Numbered from the stretch's first letter, positions 18,029 to 27,345 are shown. The stretch is 56,306 nt of DNA from Microvirga massiliensis (GCF_001006805.1 NZ_LN811369.1:33731-90036); one strand, 5' to 3'. Notes: generated from the sequence alone by a model not told the origin. Program-made: numbers and translations.

Positions 18029-18058
18029 TTTCATGACAATATAACAATTGACATGAAA
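18029..18058 (+). promoter_or_regulatory. possible operator/promoter before eutB
   Basis: The bases TTTCATG (18029-18035) and CATGAAA (18052-18058) form a perfect 7-base inverted repeat with 16 bases between, in an AT-rich island within GC-rich DNA. A TTGACA hexamer at 18048-18053 overlaps the right arm and could be a -35 element, though no convincing -10 box is seen 17 bases later. The site lies between the MocR regulator and eutB, where EnuR would be expected to act. Binding is inferred from position and symmetry. Confidence 0.45.
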
Positions 18059-18211
18059 TCGGGCCGATCCCACCATCGCTCGATCTGGGCTGTGGTGAAT
18101 GATGGACCCGAGACACGCGACCAACGCTCCCGTTCAATCGGCCAAAGCTGATTGGCTGGCGCGCCTGCAATCCGGATCCCCTGCCACGGTGACTTCGTCC
18201 GGTCGCGCGCG

Positions 18212-19216
18212 ATGACGGCTATGGTTGGACTCGCTGACATCGTGCAGGCCAGAAGCCGCATTGCCGATCGAGTCCGTCGCACGCCCCTCGTGCCTTCTCC
18301 CAGCCTGGCGATCCGCTGTGGCACACCGGTCTTTCTCAAACTCGAAAGCCACCAGACGACTGGCAGCTTCAAGCTACGGGGCGCAACGAACGCTCTGCTC
18401 TCGCTGAGCGACGAGGCACGGCTGCGCGGTCTCGTCACCGCATCGACCGGGAATCACGGTCGGGCCCTCGCCTACGCCGCTCGCGAGGCAGGCGTGCGGG
18501 CGGTCGTGTGCATGTCGAGCCTCGTTCCCGACAACAAGGTCGAAGCCGTGCGCGCACTCGGCGCGGAGGTGCGCATCGTCGGTCATTCGCAGGACGATGC
18601 GCAGGAGGAGGTCGATCGTCTCGTGAGCGAGCAGGGTCTGACTGCAATCCCGCCCTTCGACCATGAGGCGGTGATCGCCGGCCAGGGCACGGCGGGCCTC
18701 GAAATCGTAGAGGACTCTCCCCAGGCAGAACTGATCCTGGTTCCCCTATCGGGTGGCGGACTCGCCGCGGGCGTTGCCGCAGCCGTCAAGGGCAGGATTC
18801 CGCACGCGCGCGTGGTCGGCGTCTCCATGGAACGCGGCGCAGCGATGCAAGCGAGCCTGCTTGCCGGCAAGCCGGTGCTAGTCGAGGAGCTCGAAACACT
18901 TGCCGACTCGCTCGGCGGCGGTATCGGCCTCGACAACCGGCATACCTTTGCGATGTGCCGGGATCTTCTCGATGACGTGGTGCTGCTTTCGGAAAGCGAA
19001 ATTGCAGAGGGCATTCGGCACGCCTTTATGGTCGAGGGAGAAATCGTCGAAGGCGCGGGCGCTGTCGGCATCGCGGCGCTCCTGGCGGGCAAGGTCGCGC
19101 CGAAGGGGCCGGTGGTCGTTCTGGTTTCCGGCCGGAACATCGATGAGGTCCGGCATAGGACCATCGTCCACGCGAGCATTACGAACGCACATACTTCCCC
19201 GGAGGCTCGTGTCTGA
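18212..19216 (+). CDS. eutB: threonine dehydratase-like enzyme of hydroxyectoine use (EutB)
   Basis: A 334-residue fold-type II PLP enzyme related to serine/threonine dehydratase. The PLP lysine is in TTGSFKLRGATNAL, the substrate loop is TASTGNHGRALAYAA, and the glycine-rich phosphate loop is PLSGGGLAAGVAAAVKG. In ectoine gene clusters EutB is thought to act with EutC on hydroxyectoine or its opened form to bring it into the ectoine route. The start at 18212 (MTAMVGLADI) gives the usual length; ATG at 18221 is an alternative. It overlaps eutC by one base (TGATG). No eutA gene precedes it, unlike in many clusters. Confidence 0.9.
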   Translation: MTAMVGLADIVQARSRIADRVRRTPLVPSPSLAIRCGTPVFLKLESHQTTGSFKLRGATNALLSLSDEARLRGLVTASTGNHGRALAYAAREAGVRAVVCMSSLVPDNKVEAVRALGAEVRIVGHSQDDAQEEVDRLVSEQGLTAIPPFDHEAVIAGQGTAGLEIVEDSPQAELILVPLSGGGLAAGVAAAVKGRIPHARVVGVSMERGAAMQASLLAGKPVLVEELETLADSLGGGIGLDNRHTFAMCRDLLDDVVLLSESEIAEGIRHAFMVEGEIVEGAGAVGIAALLAGKVAPKGPVVVLVSGRNIDEVRHRTIVHASITNAHTSPEARV

Positions 19217-20223
19217 TGGCAAGGATGTTCATCCTGACCGAACCCGATCTGCGCAACATCGTGCGGCTCGATTCCAGCGCGATCGACTGCGTCGAAGACG
19301 CCTTCGCGGCGCTGGCCACCAAAGCCGTGGTGATGCCGCCGATCATGCGGCTCGATCTCGTCGAGAATCGCGGCGAGGTCGATGTCAAAACCGCCTATGT
19401 GCCGGGCCTTGATGGCTTCGCGATCAAGATCAGCCCCGGCTTCTTCGATAATCCGAAGCTCGGCCTGCCCAGCCTCAATGGCCTGATGATCCTCTTCAGC
19501 ACGCGTACGGGGTTGGTCGAGGCGTTGCTGCTCGACAATGGGTATCTCACCGACGTGCGTACTGCAGCCGCCGGAGCAGTCGCTGCGAGGCATCTGGCGA
19601 GGCCGGATGCCAGGGTCGCCGCGATCCTGGGTGCGGGGGTGCAGGCCCGGCTGCAGCTGAAAGCGCTCACGCTGGTCCGCCCCCTCACCAGTGCCCGGAT
19701 CTGGGCACGCGACCCTGCCAAGTCGGAGGTGGCCGCGCGCGAGCTGAGCGAGACGCTCGGTATCTCCGTCCTTACCGCAGAGAGCGCGGAGGCCGCCTGC
19801 AGTGGTGTCGATATCATCGTGACAACGACGCCCGCGGAGCGGCCGATCCTGCAGGCATCCTGGCTTCAGCCGGGGCAACATGTGACGGCCATGGGCTCCG
19901 ATTCCGAGCACAAGAACGAGATCGAGCCTGCTGCCCTGGCGCGCGTGAAGTATGTCGCGGACAACCTCGGGCAGACGCGCCGGCTCGGCGAACTCCATCA
20001 CGCGATCAGCGCGGGCCTGGTCACACTGGATCGATCTTTCCCGGAACTCGGGCAGGTCGTATCGGGCCGGGCACCGGGCCGCGAGCATGATCACGACATC
20101 ACCCTGTGCGACCTGACCGGCACTGGAGTGCAGGACACCGCCATCGCCAATCTGGCCTACCGCCGCGCCATCGAGAATGGGGCGGGGCGATCCATCGACA
20201 CACGAGAGGCATCTGGAGAGTGA
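19216..20223 (+). CDS. eutC: ornithine cyclodeaminase/mu-crystallin family protein (EutC)
   Basis: A 335-residue member of the ornithine cyclodeaminase/mu-crystallin family. Family features include PPIMRLDLVENRGEVDVKTA, a Lys-containing substrate region (GFAIKISPGFFDNPKLG), the Rossmann loop VAAILGAGVQARLQLKAL and the TAAAGAVAARHLARPDA segment. In ectoine clusters it is named EutC and works with EutB in using hydroxyectoine. The start ATG overlaps the eutB stop by one base, and the stop overlaps the GTG of doeA by four bases, so the three genes are tightly coupled. Confidence 0.9.
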   Translation: MARMFILTEPDLRNIVRLDSSAIDCVEDAFAALATKAVVMPPIMRLDLVENRGEVDVKTAYVPGLDGFAIKISPGFFDNPKLGLPSLNGLMILFSTRTGLVEALLLDNGYLTDVRTAAAGAVAARHLARPDARVAAILGAGVQARLQLKALTLVRPLTSARIWARDPAKSEVAARELSETLGISVLTAESAEAACSGVDIIVTTTPAERPILQASWLQPGQHVTAMGSDSEHKNEIEPAALARVKYVADNLGQTRRLGELHHAISAGLVTLDRSFPELGQVVSGRAPGREHDHDITLCDLTGTGVQDTAIANLAYRRAIENGAGRSIDTREASGE

Positions 20224-21407
20224 CTTTGAGCGCGCCCACCCTCAATTTCAGCAGAGCGGAATATGCCGAACGTCTCGCCAAGACCCGTCAGGCCATGGAG
20301 CGCGCCGGGATCGATCTCCTGATCATTACCGATCCGTCCAACATGCATTGGCTCACCGGCTATGACGGCTGGTCCTTCTACGTGCACCAATGCGTGGTGG
20401 TCCCGCCGGAGGGCGAGCCGATCTGGTATGGCCGCGGGCAGGATGCCAACGGCGCGAAGCGCACCGCTTATCTCGCGCACGATCACATCATCGGCTACCC
20501 GGACCATTACGTTCAGTCGACGGAGCGGCATCCGATGGATCTTCTATCGAAGATCATCGAGGAGCGCGGCTGGGACCGTCTCACGATCGCGGTGGAGATG
20601 GACAATTACTATTTCTCCGCAGCCGCCTACCTGTCTCTGACGAAGCACCTGCCGAATGCGACATTCAAGGATGCGCTCTCGCTGGTGAACTGGCAGCGCG
20701 CCGTCAAGAGCCCGACGGAAATCGACTACATGCGCAAGGCTGGCCGCATCGTCGAGGCGATGCACCGGCGCATCCTCGAGAGGGTCGAGCCCGGGATGCG
20801 CAAATCCGATCTCGTGGCGGAGATCTACGATGCCAGCCTGCGGGGTGTCGCGGACTACGGCGGCGACTATGCGGCCATCGTCCCGTTGCTGCCCTCTGGC
20901 GAAGAGGCATCCGCGCCGCACCTGACCTGGGACGACCGGCCGATGCGTCGCGGCGAAGGCACGTTCTTCGAGGTCGCAGGCTGCTACAAGCGCTACCACT
21001 GTCCCCTTTCGCGAACGGTATTTCTCGGAAAACCCACCCGGGAATTCCTGGATGCCGAAAAGGCGGTCCTGGAAGGCATGGAAGAAGGACTCGCAGCGGC
21101 GCGACCCGGCAATACCTGCGAGGACATCGCGAATGCCTTCTTCGCCGTTCTGAAGCGCTACGGCATCGTCAAGGACAATCGGACCGGTTATCCGATCGGC
21201 CTGAGTTATCCGCCCGACTGGGGCGAGCGCACCATGAGCTTGCGTCCCGGCGACCGCACGGAACTGCAGCCGGGCATGACCTTCCACTTCATGACCGGCC
21301 TGTGGCTGGAGAACATGGGGCTCGAGATCACCGAGAGCATCGTCATCACCCAGACCGGAGTCGATTGTCTCTCCAACGTTCCGCGCCAGTTGTTCGTGAA
21401 GCCATGA
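20220..21407 (+). CDS. doeA: ectoine hydrolase (M24 peptidase family)
   Basis: Ring-opening enzyme of ectoine degradation (DoeA, also called EutD), 395 residues, close to described DoeA proteins. It has the two-domain creatinase/aminopeptidase P layout: an N-terminal domain with DPSNMHWLTGYDGWSFYVHQ and a C-terminal pita-bread domain with KSPTEIDYMRKAGRIVEAMH. The metal ligands of true M24 peptidases are only partly kept, as expected for DoeA. The start is probably a GTG at 20220 within GTGA overlapping the eutC stop; a TTG at 20226 is possible. The stop overlaps the ATG of doeB by four bases. The product is N-acetyl-diaminobutyrate. Confidence 0.93.
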   Translation: MTLSAPTLNFSRAEYAERLAKTRQAMERAGIDLLIITDPSNMHWLTGYDGWSFYVHQCVVVPPEGEPIWYGRGQDANGAKRTAYLAHDHIIGYPDHYVQSTERHPMDLLSKIIEERGWDRLTIAVEMDNYYFSAAAYLSLTKHLPNATFKDALSLVNWQRAVKSPTEIDYMRKAGRIVEAMHRRILERVEPGMRKSDLVAEIYDASLRGVADYGGDYAAIVPLLPSGEEASAPHLTWDDRPMRRGEGTFFEVAGCYKRYHCPLSRTVFLGKPTREFLDAEKAVLEGMEEGLAAARPGNTCEDIANAFFAVLKRYGIVKDNRTGYPIGLSYPPDWGERTMSLRPGDRTELQPGMTFHFMTGLWLENMGLEITESIVITQTGVDCLSNVPRQLFVKP

Positions 21408-22423
21408 ACGCGATTACGCCGATGCCGCGCCCGTCACCGGTCGCGGCCACTGTCGATCTCGATGCGGAGGGCGTGCAGCACGGATTCCTGCGCCTGCCCT
21501 ACAGTCGGGACGATTCGGCCTGGGGTTCGGTGATGATCCCGATCACCGTCATCGCCCGCGGCAATGGCCCGACGGCGCTCCTCACGGGTGGGAATCACGG
21601 CGACGAATACGAGGGGCCGATCGCGTTGTTCGACCTGGCCCGCTCGCTCCGACCGGATCAGGTTCAGGGCCGCGTCATCATCGTGCCGGCGATGAACTAT
21701 CCTGCATTCTGTGCTGGTACCCGGACCTCACCCATCGATTGCGGCAACCTGAATCGTAGCTTCCCCGGTCGGCCCGACGGAACCGTGACGGAGAAGATCG
21801 CCGACTTCTTCAGCCGCACGCTGCTCCCGCGGGCAGATCTCGTGCTGGATTTCCATTCCGGGGGTCGGACACTCGACTTTCTGCCCTATGCCGCCGCGCA
21901 CGAATTGCCGGACAAGGGGCAGGAGCAACGCTGCTTCGCGGCCGTCGCGGCTTTCGCAGCGCCCTATTCCATGAAGATGCGCGAGATCGATGCCGTCGGA
22001 ATGTACGACACGACGGCCGAAGACATGGGCAAGGTGTTCGTGACGACCGAGCTGTCCGGCGGCGGGACCTCCTCGGCGAGGACGGTGGCGATCGCCAAGC
22101 GCGGCGTGATGAACGTGCTCAAGCACGCCGGCATTGTCGAGGGTGTGCCCGAAACCGGGCCGACACGCTGGCTCGACATGCCCTCGGGTGATTGCTTCAC
22201 GTTCGCTGAGGATCAGGGACTCGTCGAACCCTGTGTCGATCTCGGCGACGCCGTCCGAGCCGGCGACGTGATCGCCCTCATCCATCCGGTCGGAAGAACC
22301 GGGCAGACCCCGGCCGAATATCGGGCCGTGCTCGACGGCGTCCTGGCAGCCCGGCACTTTCCCGGCCTTATCAAGTCCGGAGACTGTCTCGCGGTCGTCG
22401 CAACGGTGGAGGACGCGATCTGA
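21404..22423 (+). CDS. doeB: N-acetyl-diaminobutyrate deacetylase
   Basis: Zinc-dependent deacetylase of the succinylglutamate desuccinylase/aspartoacylase family, 339 residues (DoeB, EutE). Zinc ligands are visible in GGNHGDEYEGPIALFDL (His and Glu) and LVLDFHSGGRTLDFLPY (His). NLNRSFPGRPDGTVTEKIAD is the family substrate loop, and ELSGGGTSS follows. It removes acetate from N-acetyl-diaminobutyrate to give diaminobutyrate. The start ATG at 21404 overlaps the doeA stop. The reading frame is open for another 1 kb upstream, but that part is the shadow of doeA. A 77-base gap precedes ehuB. Confidence 0.92.
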   Translation: MNAITPMPRPSPVAATVDLDAEGVQHGFLRLPYSRDDSAWGSVMIPITVIARGNGPTALLTGGNHGDEYEGPIALFDLARSLRPDQVQGRVIIVPAMNYPAFCAGTRTSPIDCGNLNRSFPGRPDGTVTEKIADFFSRTLLPRADLVLDFHSGGRTLDFLPYAAAHELPDKGQEQRCFAAVAAFAAPYSMKMREIDAVGMYDTTAEDMGKVFVTTELSGGGTSSARTVAIAKRGVMNVLKHAGIVEGVPETGPTRWLDMPSGDCFTFAEDQGLVEPCVDLGDAVRAGDVIALIHPVGRTGQTPAEYRAVLDGVLAARHFPGLIKSGDCLAVVATVEDAI

Positions 22424-22500
22424 AGCCAGGAACCGCCGGCAATAGCGCCGAAAGCCGGGTCAGCCGGCACGCGGTTACACTTACATCCAGGAGAGAGGAC

Positions 22501-23352
22501 ATGCACAAGACAGTTCGATACGGCATCGCCGCGCTCGCCCTCATGGCGGGGCTGGGAAGCGCCCAGGCACTTACCCTCGAAGAGGTCAAGAGCGCCGGAT
22601 ACATCCAGGGCGCGACCGCCAACGAAGTGCCCTACGGATATATGAAGGAGGACGGCACCGCGGCCGGCATCGGCCCCGACGTGGCGATCGCCGTGCTGAA
22701 GAGCATGGGCATCAATGATGTCAACTGGACGGTGACGCCGTTCGGCACACTCATCCCCGGCCTGAAGGCACGTCGCTATGCCTTTGTGGCCGCCGAGCAG
22801 AACATCTCGCCGGAGCGCTGCAGGCAGGTGGCGTTCACCGAGCCGAACTCGAGCTATGGCGAGGGCCTCCTCGTCAAGAAGGGTAACCCGAAGAAGCTGA
22901 CGACCTACGCAGATATTGCCAAGGACCCGTCCTTGAAGGTTGCGGTGGTATCCGGTGCCAACAACATCGATTTCCTGCGTGCCGTCGGCGTGAAGGAAGA
23001 CCAGATCATCATTATCCAGGCCAATGCCGACGCGCTCTCGACGGTGCAGACGAGAGCGGATGCCTATGCCGCGACCGAACTCACCGTCGCGAAACTCGCC
23101 GAAGGCCAGCAGGGTGTCGAGCAGGTGAAGCCGTTCACCGATCCGATCGTCAACGGCAAACCGGTTCGCAACTACGGCGGCTTCGCCTTTCGCCCCGAGG
23201 ACAAAAAACTCTACGAAGCCTTCAACACGGCGCTCGTCGCCTACCGCAAGACGGATGCATACAAGCGCACCCTGAAATCCTACGGCTTGAGCGAAGAGAG
23301 CATCGAGGCGGCAGCCGCCAAGAACGTGAAGGATCTCTGCGCCGGAAAGTGA
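22501..23352 (+). CDS. ehuB: ectoine/hydroxyectoine ABC transporter binding protein
   Basis: Periplasmic family 3 solute-binding protein, 283 residues, with a signal peptide (MHKTVRYGIAALALMAGLGS, cleavage near AQA). The mature part has the typical Lys/Asp pattern GIGPDVAIAVLKSMGI, the PFGTLIPGLKARRYAFVAAE segment and NYGGFAFRPEDKKLYEAFNT. EhuB binds ectoine and hydroxyectoine through aromatic residues. The name here follows from the family and its place directly after doeB. A strong GAGAGGA precedes the start. A hairpin follows the stop at 23389-23421, as is common after highly expressed binding-protein genes. Confidence 0.9.
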   Translation: MHKTVRYGIAALALMAGLGSAQALTLEEVKSAGYIQGATANEVPYGYMKEDGTAAGIGPDVAIAVLKSMGINDVNWTVTPFGTLIPGLKARRYAFVAAEQNISPERCRQVAFTEPNSSYGEGLLVKKGNPKKLTTYADIAKDPSLKVAVVSGANNIDFLRAVGVKEDQIIIIQANADALSTVQTRADAYAATELTVAKLAEGQQGVEQVKPFTDPIVNGKPVRNYGGFAFRPEDKKLYEAFNTALVAYRKTDAYKRTLKSYGLSEESIEAAAAKNVKDLCAGK

Positions 23353-23388
23353 TCTGTCCCGTCGGGATCTGAAGCGCTTCAGCTCCCG

Positions 23389-23421
23389 CCGCCCGGCCTG
23401 GGTCGCACCCTCGCCGGGCGG
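23389..23421 (+). terminator. intercistronic hairpin after ehuB
   Basis: CCGCCCGGC (23389-23397) pairs perfectly with GCCGGGCGG (23413-23421) around a 15-base loop. There is no T-run, and the downstream ehuC has its own Shine-Dalgarno. This looks like a processing or partial-termination hairpin that keeps the binding-protein message more abundant than the permease part. Confidence 0.5.
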
Positions 23422-23465
23422 GTCGGATGGCCTCCAGGCCGCCCCAGACGAAGGAGGAATCGTTC

Positions 23466-24131
23466 ATGACGTGGACGCAGTATCTGGCGCCTCTCCTGAA
23501 GGGCGCGCAGATGACCATCATGATCTCCATCGCGTCACTTGTGCTGGGGACGATCCTTTCTTTCGCTGCGGGAATCGCACGCACGTCCAACAACCGGATC
23601 CTGTCCGGGATTGCATTCGGCTACGTCGCGCTGTTCCGCGGCACGCCTCTCCTCGTCCAGCTCTTCTGGTTCTATTATGCCCTGCCGCTGATCGGCATTT
23701 CGCTCGATCCGATCACCACCGGCATTCTGACGCTGTCGCTTCTTACAGGCGCCTATGGCTCGGAGGTGGTGCGCGGCGCGCTCCTTTCGGTACAGCCTTC
23801 ACAGCTCGAGGCCGCACGGGCTCTCAACTTCAGCAGCAGCTACACGCTCTGGCATATCTCGATGCCTCAGGCAATCGTCGAGATGATGCCATCCTTCGGC
23901 AACCTCGCCGTGCAGAACCTGAAGGACACCGCTCTCGTCTCGCTGATCTCGATCGCGGACCTGACGTTCCAGGCTCAGTCCGTGCGCAACATCACCTTGG
24001 ATAGCGCGACCATCTATACTCTGACGCTCATCGGCTATTTCATCATGGCACTCGCCCTGATGTTCTTCGTGCGTTTCGTCGAGTTTAAGCTCAGGCGCGG
24101 GCCCGCATTCCCGAGGAGTGCGCATTCATGA
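23466..24131 (+). CDS. ehuC: ectoine/hydroxyectoine ABC transporter permease EhuC
   Basis: A 221-residue inner-membrane permease of the His/Glu/Gln/Arg/opine family. The start at 23466 (MTWTQYLAPLLKG) follows GGAGGA. The FRGTPLLVQLFWFYYALPL segment and the EAA loop YLARPLE-like region around QLEAARALNFSSSYTLWHIS are diagnostic for polar amino-acid permeases. About five membrane helices are visible. It forms the channel together with EhuD. The stop overlaps the ehuD start by four bases (ATGA). Confidence 0.92.
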   Translation: MTWTQYLAPLLKGAQMTIMISIASLVLGTILSFAAGIARTSNNRILSGIAFGYVALFRGTPLLVQLFWFYYALPLIGISLDPITTGILTLSLLTGAYGSEVVRGALLSVQPSQLEAARALNFSSSYTLWHISMPQAIVEMMPSFGNLAVQNLKDTALVSLISIADLTFQAQSVRNITLDSATIYTLTLIGYFIMALALMFFVRFVEFKLRRGPAFPRSAHS

Positions 24132-24820
24132 TGTACGGCTATGCCTGGGACACGTCGTCGTCGCTCAACTTCGCCATTTCCATCCTCCCGATCCTCTGGT
24201 TCGGGCTGATCGTCACCCTCCAGGCAACAGTCGTCGGGTTTGCAATCGCACTCGTGCTGGGCCTCGTTCTGGCGTTGCTGCGGCGTAGCCATATCAAGGC
24301 AATCTCGTGGACAGTCGCTGGATTCACGGAATTCGTGCGCGATACGCCGCTGCTCGTTCAGCTCTTCTTTCTCTATTACGTCCTGCCCGATTTCGGGATC
24401 GTCCTGCCAGCCTTCATGACGGGAGCCCTGGCGCTCGGCCTGCAATATTCCGCCTATACGTCCGAAGTCTATCGAGCTGGCATCGATGCGGTGCAGCGGG
24501 GCCAGTGGGAGGCAGCGATCGCGCTCAACCTCACGCGCTTCCAGACGTATTGGGATATCGTCGTCCCGCAGATGATCCCGCGGATCGTGCCGGCCCTCGG
24601 CAATTATCTCGTCTCCATGCTCAAGGAGACCCCGGTCCTCTCAGTCGTGACGGTCCTCGACATGCTGGGACTCGCTAATATGATCGGTGAACGCACCTTC
24701 GATTATCTTGTACCGCTCTCCGTGGTCGGCCTGATCTTCCTGCCTCTCACGCTCCTGTGCTCGGCCATCATCCATACCTTGGAGAGGGCCCTGCCAAAAA
24801 GCGGGATTCCCCTTCGATGA
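24128..24820 (+). CDS. ehuD: ectoine/hydroxyectoine ABC transporter permease EhuD
   Basis: Second permease of the Ehu system, 230 residues. The pattern FVRDTPLLVQLFFLYYVLP and the EAA loop GQWEAAIALNLTRFQTYWDI match polar amino-acid ABC permeases, and it is clearly a paralogue of EhuC. Two in-frame ATGs (24128 and 24131) are possible; the first overlaps the ehuC stop. Its stop overlaps the ATG of ehuA by four bases, so C, D and A are translationally coupled. Confidence 0.92.
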   Translation: MMYGYAWDTSSSLNFAISILPILWFGLIVTLQATVVGFAIALVLGLVLALLRRSHIKAISWTVAGFTEFVRDTPLLVQLFFLYYVLPDFGIVLPAFMTGALALGLQYSAYTSEVYRAGIDAVQRGQWEAAIALNLTRFQTYWDIVVPQMIPRIVPALGNYLVSMLKETPVLSVVTVLDMLGLANMIGERTFDYLVPLSVVGLIFLPLTLLCSAIIHTLERALPKSGIPLR

Positions 24821-25584
24821 AGTCCATCATTAGCTTCCAAGACGTTACGAAGCGGTTCGGCGCCCTCACCGTGCTGGATCACTTCAATTTCGACGTCAGC
24901 CCCGGCGAGAAGGTCACGCTGATCGGACCTTCAGGGTCCGGCAAGTCGACGGTCCTGCGCATCCTCATGACGCTGGAACCGTTTCAGGAGGGTGTGCTGG
25001 AACTTGCCGGCATCAGCTATCACCAGCCCCACGGGCATGGCCCCTTCCGGGCCAACGAGCGGCACCTGCACAAGATCCGCAGCAATGTCGGCATGGTGTT
25101 CCAGAGCTTCAATCTGTTTCCACATATGACCGTGCTGCGGAACATCATCGAAGCCCCGATTGCCGTGCTCAAGATGAAACGCGAGGAGGCGGAGAGCCGC
25201 GCCGTCGAGCTCCTTGGGATGGTCGGGCTCCTCGACAAGAAGGATCACTATCCGAGCCAGCTTTCGGGCGGGCAGCAGCAGCGCGTTGCGATTGCACGCG
25301 CTTTGGCCATGCGGCCCCGCGTCCTCCTGTTCGACGAGCCGACCTCCGCCCTCGACCCTCAGCTCGTCGGCGAGGTGCTCGGCGTGATCCGGGATCTCGC
25401 GCACGAGCATGATCTCACGATGCTTCTCGTGACCCACGAGATGCGCTTCGCCCGAGAGGTGTCGGATCGAGTGTGCTTCTTCGACAAGGGCCGTATTGTC
25501 GAGCAGGGTGAACCCGAGCGATTCTTCTCTGCTCCCGAACAGCCCCGAACCCGCGAATTCCTGGGCTCGATTCTAAACGCCTGA
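24817..25584 (+). CDS. ehuA: ectoine/hydroxyectoine ABC transporter ATPase
   Basis: ATP-binding subunit powering Ehu uptake, 255 residues. The Walker A is GPSGSGKST (about 38-46), the Q-loop lies in VGMVFQSFNLFPHMTVLRNI, the ABC signature is LSGGQQQRVAIARAL, the Walker B is RVLLFDEPTSALDP and the switch His is in LLVTHEMRFAREV. In many clusters ehuA comes first (A-B-C-D); here it comes last, after B, C and D. The start overlaps the ehuD stop. A 171-base gap separates it from doeC. Confidence 0.93.
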   Translation: MKSIISFQDVTKRFGALTVLDHFNFDVSPGEKVTLIGPSGSGKSTVLRILMTLEPFQEGVLELAGISYHQPHGHGPFRANERHLHKIRSNVGMVFQSFNLFPHMTVLRNIIEAPIAVLKMKREEAESRAVELLGMVGLLDKKDHYPSQLSGGQQQRVAIARALAMRPRVLLFDEPTSALDPQLVGEVLGVIRDLAHEHDLTMLLVTHEMRFAREVSDRVCFFDKGRIVEQGEPERFFSAPEQPRTREFLGSILNA

Positions 25585-25755
25585 TCAACCTTGTGGGCTG
25601 GGCATGCCGAGAGGATCCTTGCTCCGGAAGCCGCAAACTCTCGGCCCCGAACGCGAGAATCCGAGACTCTCTCTGTCTGCACGGGCAGGAACGGAAACTC
25701 TCTCGCTTCAGGACGACCTATTTTCCGCGGCATCAGCTTTCCGGGAGCGCGCCGC

Positions 25756-27285
25756 ATGAACGCAATCACCCACATCGCCGTTGCCAGGGAGGCTCGATCC
25801 GAGCGCGGCAAGACGGATGCCCATCCGGCTCTGAGCCATCTTCGCGACCCGCGCCTGCTGCGCGAACTGGCCTATATCGACGGACGCTGGACCGGAGCCG
25901 TTTCGGACGAGCGGCTTGTCATCACCGATCCAAGTTCCGAGCGAATTATCGCCCGCGTCGCTCGCTTAGGTGCGAACGAAGCCGGTCTGGCCATTGGTGC
26001 GGCAGCTTCTGCCTTCCCGGACTGGAAGGTACTCCTGCCGCAGGAACGCTCTGCACGGCTTCGGGCCTGGTTCGAGCTGATCCTCGCGGCGCGAGAAGAT
26101 CTCGCTCTCATCATGACTCTCGAGCAGGGCAAGCCTCTGGCCGAGTCCCGCGGCGAGATCGATTACGCGGCGTCCTTCGTCGAGTGGTTTGCGGAAAAGG
26201 CCAGGCGCCTGAACGTCGAGAGCGTGAGGAGCCACCTGCCTGGCGCAGAAATGATAGTGCGCCGGGAGCCGCTCGGAGTCGCAGCCCTGCTGACGCCATG
26301 GAACTTCCCTTCTGCCATGTTGACTCGCAAGGCTGCCGCCGCCCTCGTGGCCGGCTGTACCGTGGTGGCACATCCATCCTCCCATACGCCCCTGTCGGCC
26401 CTCGCACTCGCCGAACTCGCCGAGCGGGCCGGGTTTCCAGCCGGAGTCTTCAACGTCGTGACTGGCGATCCGGAGCCAATCGCGAACCGGTTCTGCGACG
26501 ACGAGCGCGTTCGCATCGTAAGCTTCACAGGTTCGACGGAGATCGGCAGGACCATTGCGGCACGTTGCGCATCGACCATGAAGCGCCTCGTTATGGAGCT
26601 CGGCGGGCATGCGCCGCTCATCGTGTTCGACGATGCCAATCTCGATCGGGCAGTCGAGATCGCGATCGGCGCGAAGTTCGCGACCTCCGGCCAGGATTGC
26701 CTTGCAGCGAATCGCATCTATGTCCAAAGGTCGATCTATCCTGCCTTCTGCGAGGCCTTCGGGAAGCGCATCGCAAGCCTGAAAGTAGGCTCGGGACTGG
26801 AGCCGAATGTCGACATCGGACCGCTGATGCATAGGGGTGCCGTCGCAAAGGCGAAAGCCCATCTCGATGATGCGGTGAAGCGCGGAGCACGGCTCGTCGT
26901 GGGCGGCGGTGATGTACCCGGGTCGCTCTTTGTGATGCCAGCCATGCTGACCGACGTGCCGGACGACGCTCTCATCATGCATGAAGAAACCTTCGCGCCG
27001 ATTGCAGAGGGCACACCATTCGACAGTGAGGCGGAAGTCGTCGCACGGGCCAACAGCTCCGAATATGGCCTCGTCGCCTATGTCGCGACATCGAACGCCG
27101 CGCGGGCCTTGCGGCTTAGCCGGGCGCCGGAATACGGGATGGTTGCGATCAATCGCGTGAAGATCACCGGCGCGCCGATCCCGTTCGGCGGAATGAAGCA
27201 ATCGGGCATGGGCCGTGAAGGGTCGCGATATGGTCTCGAAGCCTACACGGACCTCAAATACCTTTGCCTCGACATCGATGAATGA
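25756..27285 (+). CDS. doeC: NAD(P)-dependent aldehyde dehydrogenase, likely aspartate-semialdehyde oxidising
   Basis: Aldehyde dehydrogenase of 509 residues, similar to succinate-semialdehyde dehydrogenases. The cofactor region is TPWNFPSAMLTRKAAAALVA, the catalytic Glu is in MELGGHAPLIVFDDA and the catalytic Cys is in SGQDCLAANRIYVQ. In ectoine clusters this enzyme (DoeC) oxidises aspartate semialdehyde to aspartate, the last step. The start at 25756 follows GGGAGCG; the upstream open frame has no family similarity. It is followed after 60 bases by doeD. Confidence 0.88.
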   Translation: MNAITHIAVAREARSERGKTDAHPALSHLRDPRLLRELAYIDGRWTGAVSDERLVITDPSSERIIARVARLGANEAGLAIGAAASAFPDWKVLLPQERSARLRAWFELILAAREDLALIMTLEQGKPLAESRGEIDYAASFVEWFAEKARRLNVESVRSHLPGAEMIVRREPLGVAALLTPWNFPSAMLTRKAAAALVAGCTVVAHPSSHTPLSALALAELAERAGFPAGVFNVVTGDPEPIANRFCDDERVRIVSFTGSTEIGRTIAARCASTMKRLVMELGGHAPLIVFDDANLDRAVEIAIGAKFATSGQDCLAANRIYVQRSIYPAFCEAFGKRIASLKVGSGLEPNVDIGPLMHRGAVAKAKAHLDDAVKRGARLVVGGGDVPGSLFVMPAMLTDVPDDALIMHEETFAPIAEGTPFDSEAEVVARANSSEYGLVAYVATSNAARALRLSRAPEYGMVAINRVKITGAPIPFGGMKQSGMGREGSRYGLEAYTDLKYLCLDIDE

Positions 27286-27345
27286 CGTAAACGGCTGCCG
27301 AGCGCGAAGATATCGATCATCCGATGCCAAGAAGCTATCAATTGA

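Noticed and set aside
18583..20094. Long minus-strand open frame of about 500 codons
   Set aside because: It is antisense to eutB and eutC, is low-complexity in amino-acid use and shows no domain; typical shadow frame of high-GC coding DNA.
20390..21403. Upstream extension of the doeB reading frame by about 338 codons
   Set aside because: It lies entirely over doeA in another frame, is Arg-rich and has no family similarity; the ATG at 21404 with the ATGA overlap is a far better start.
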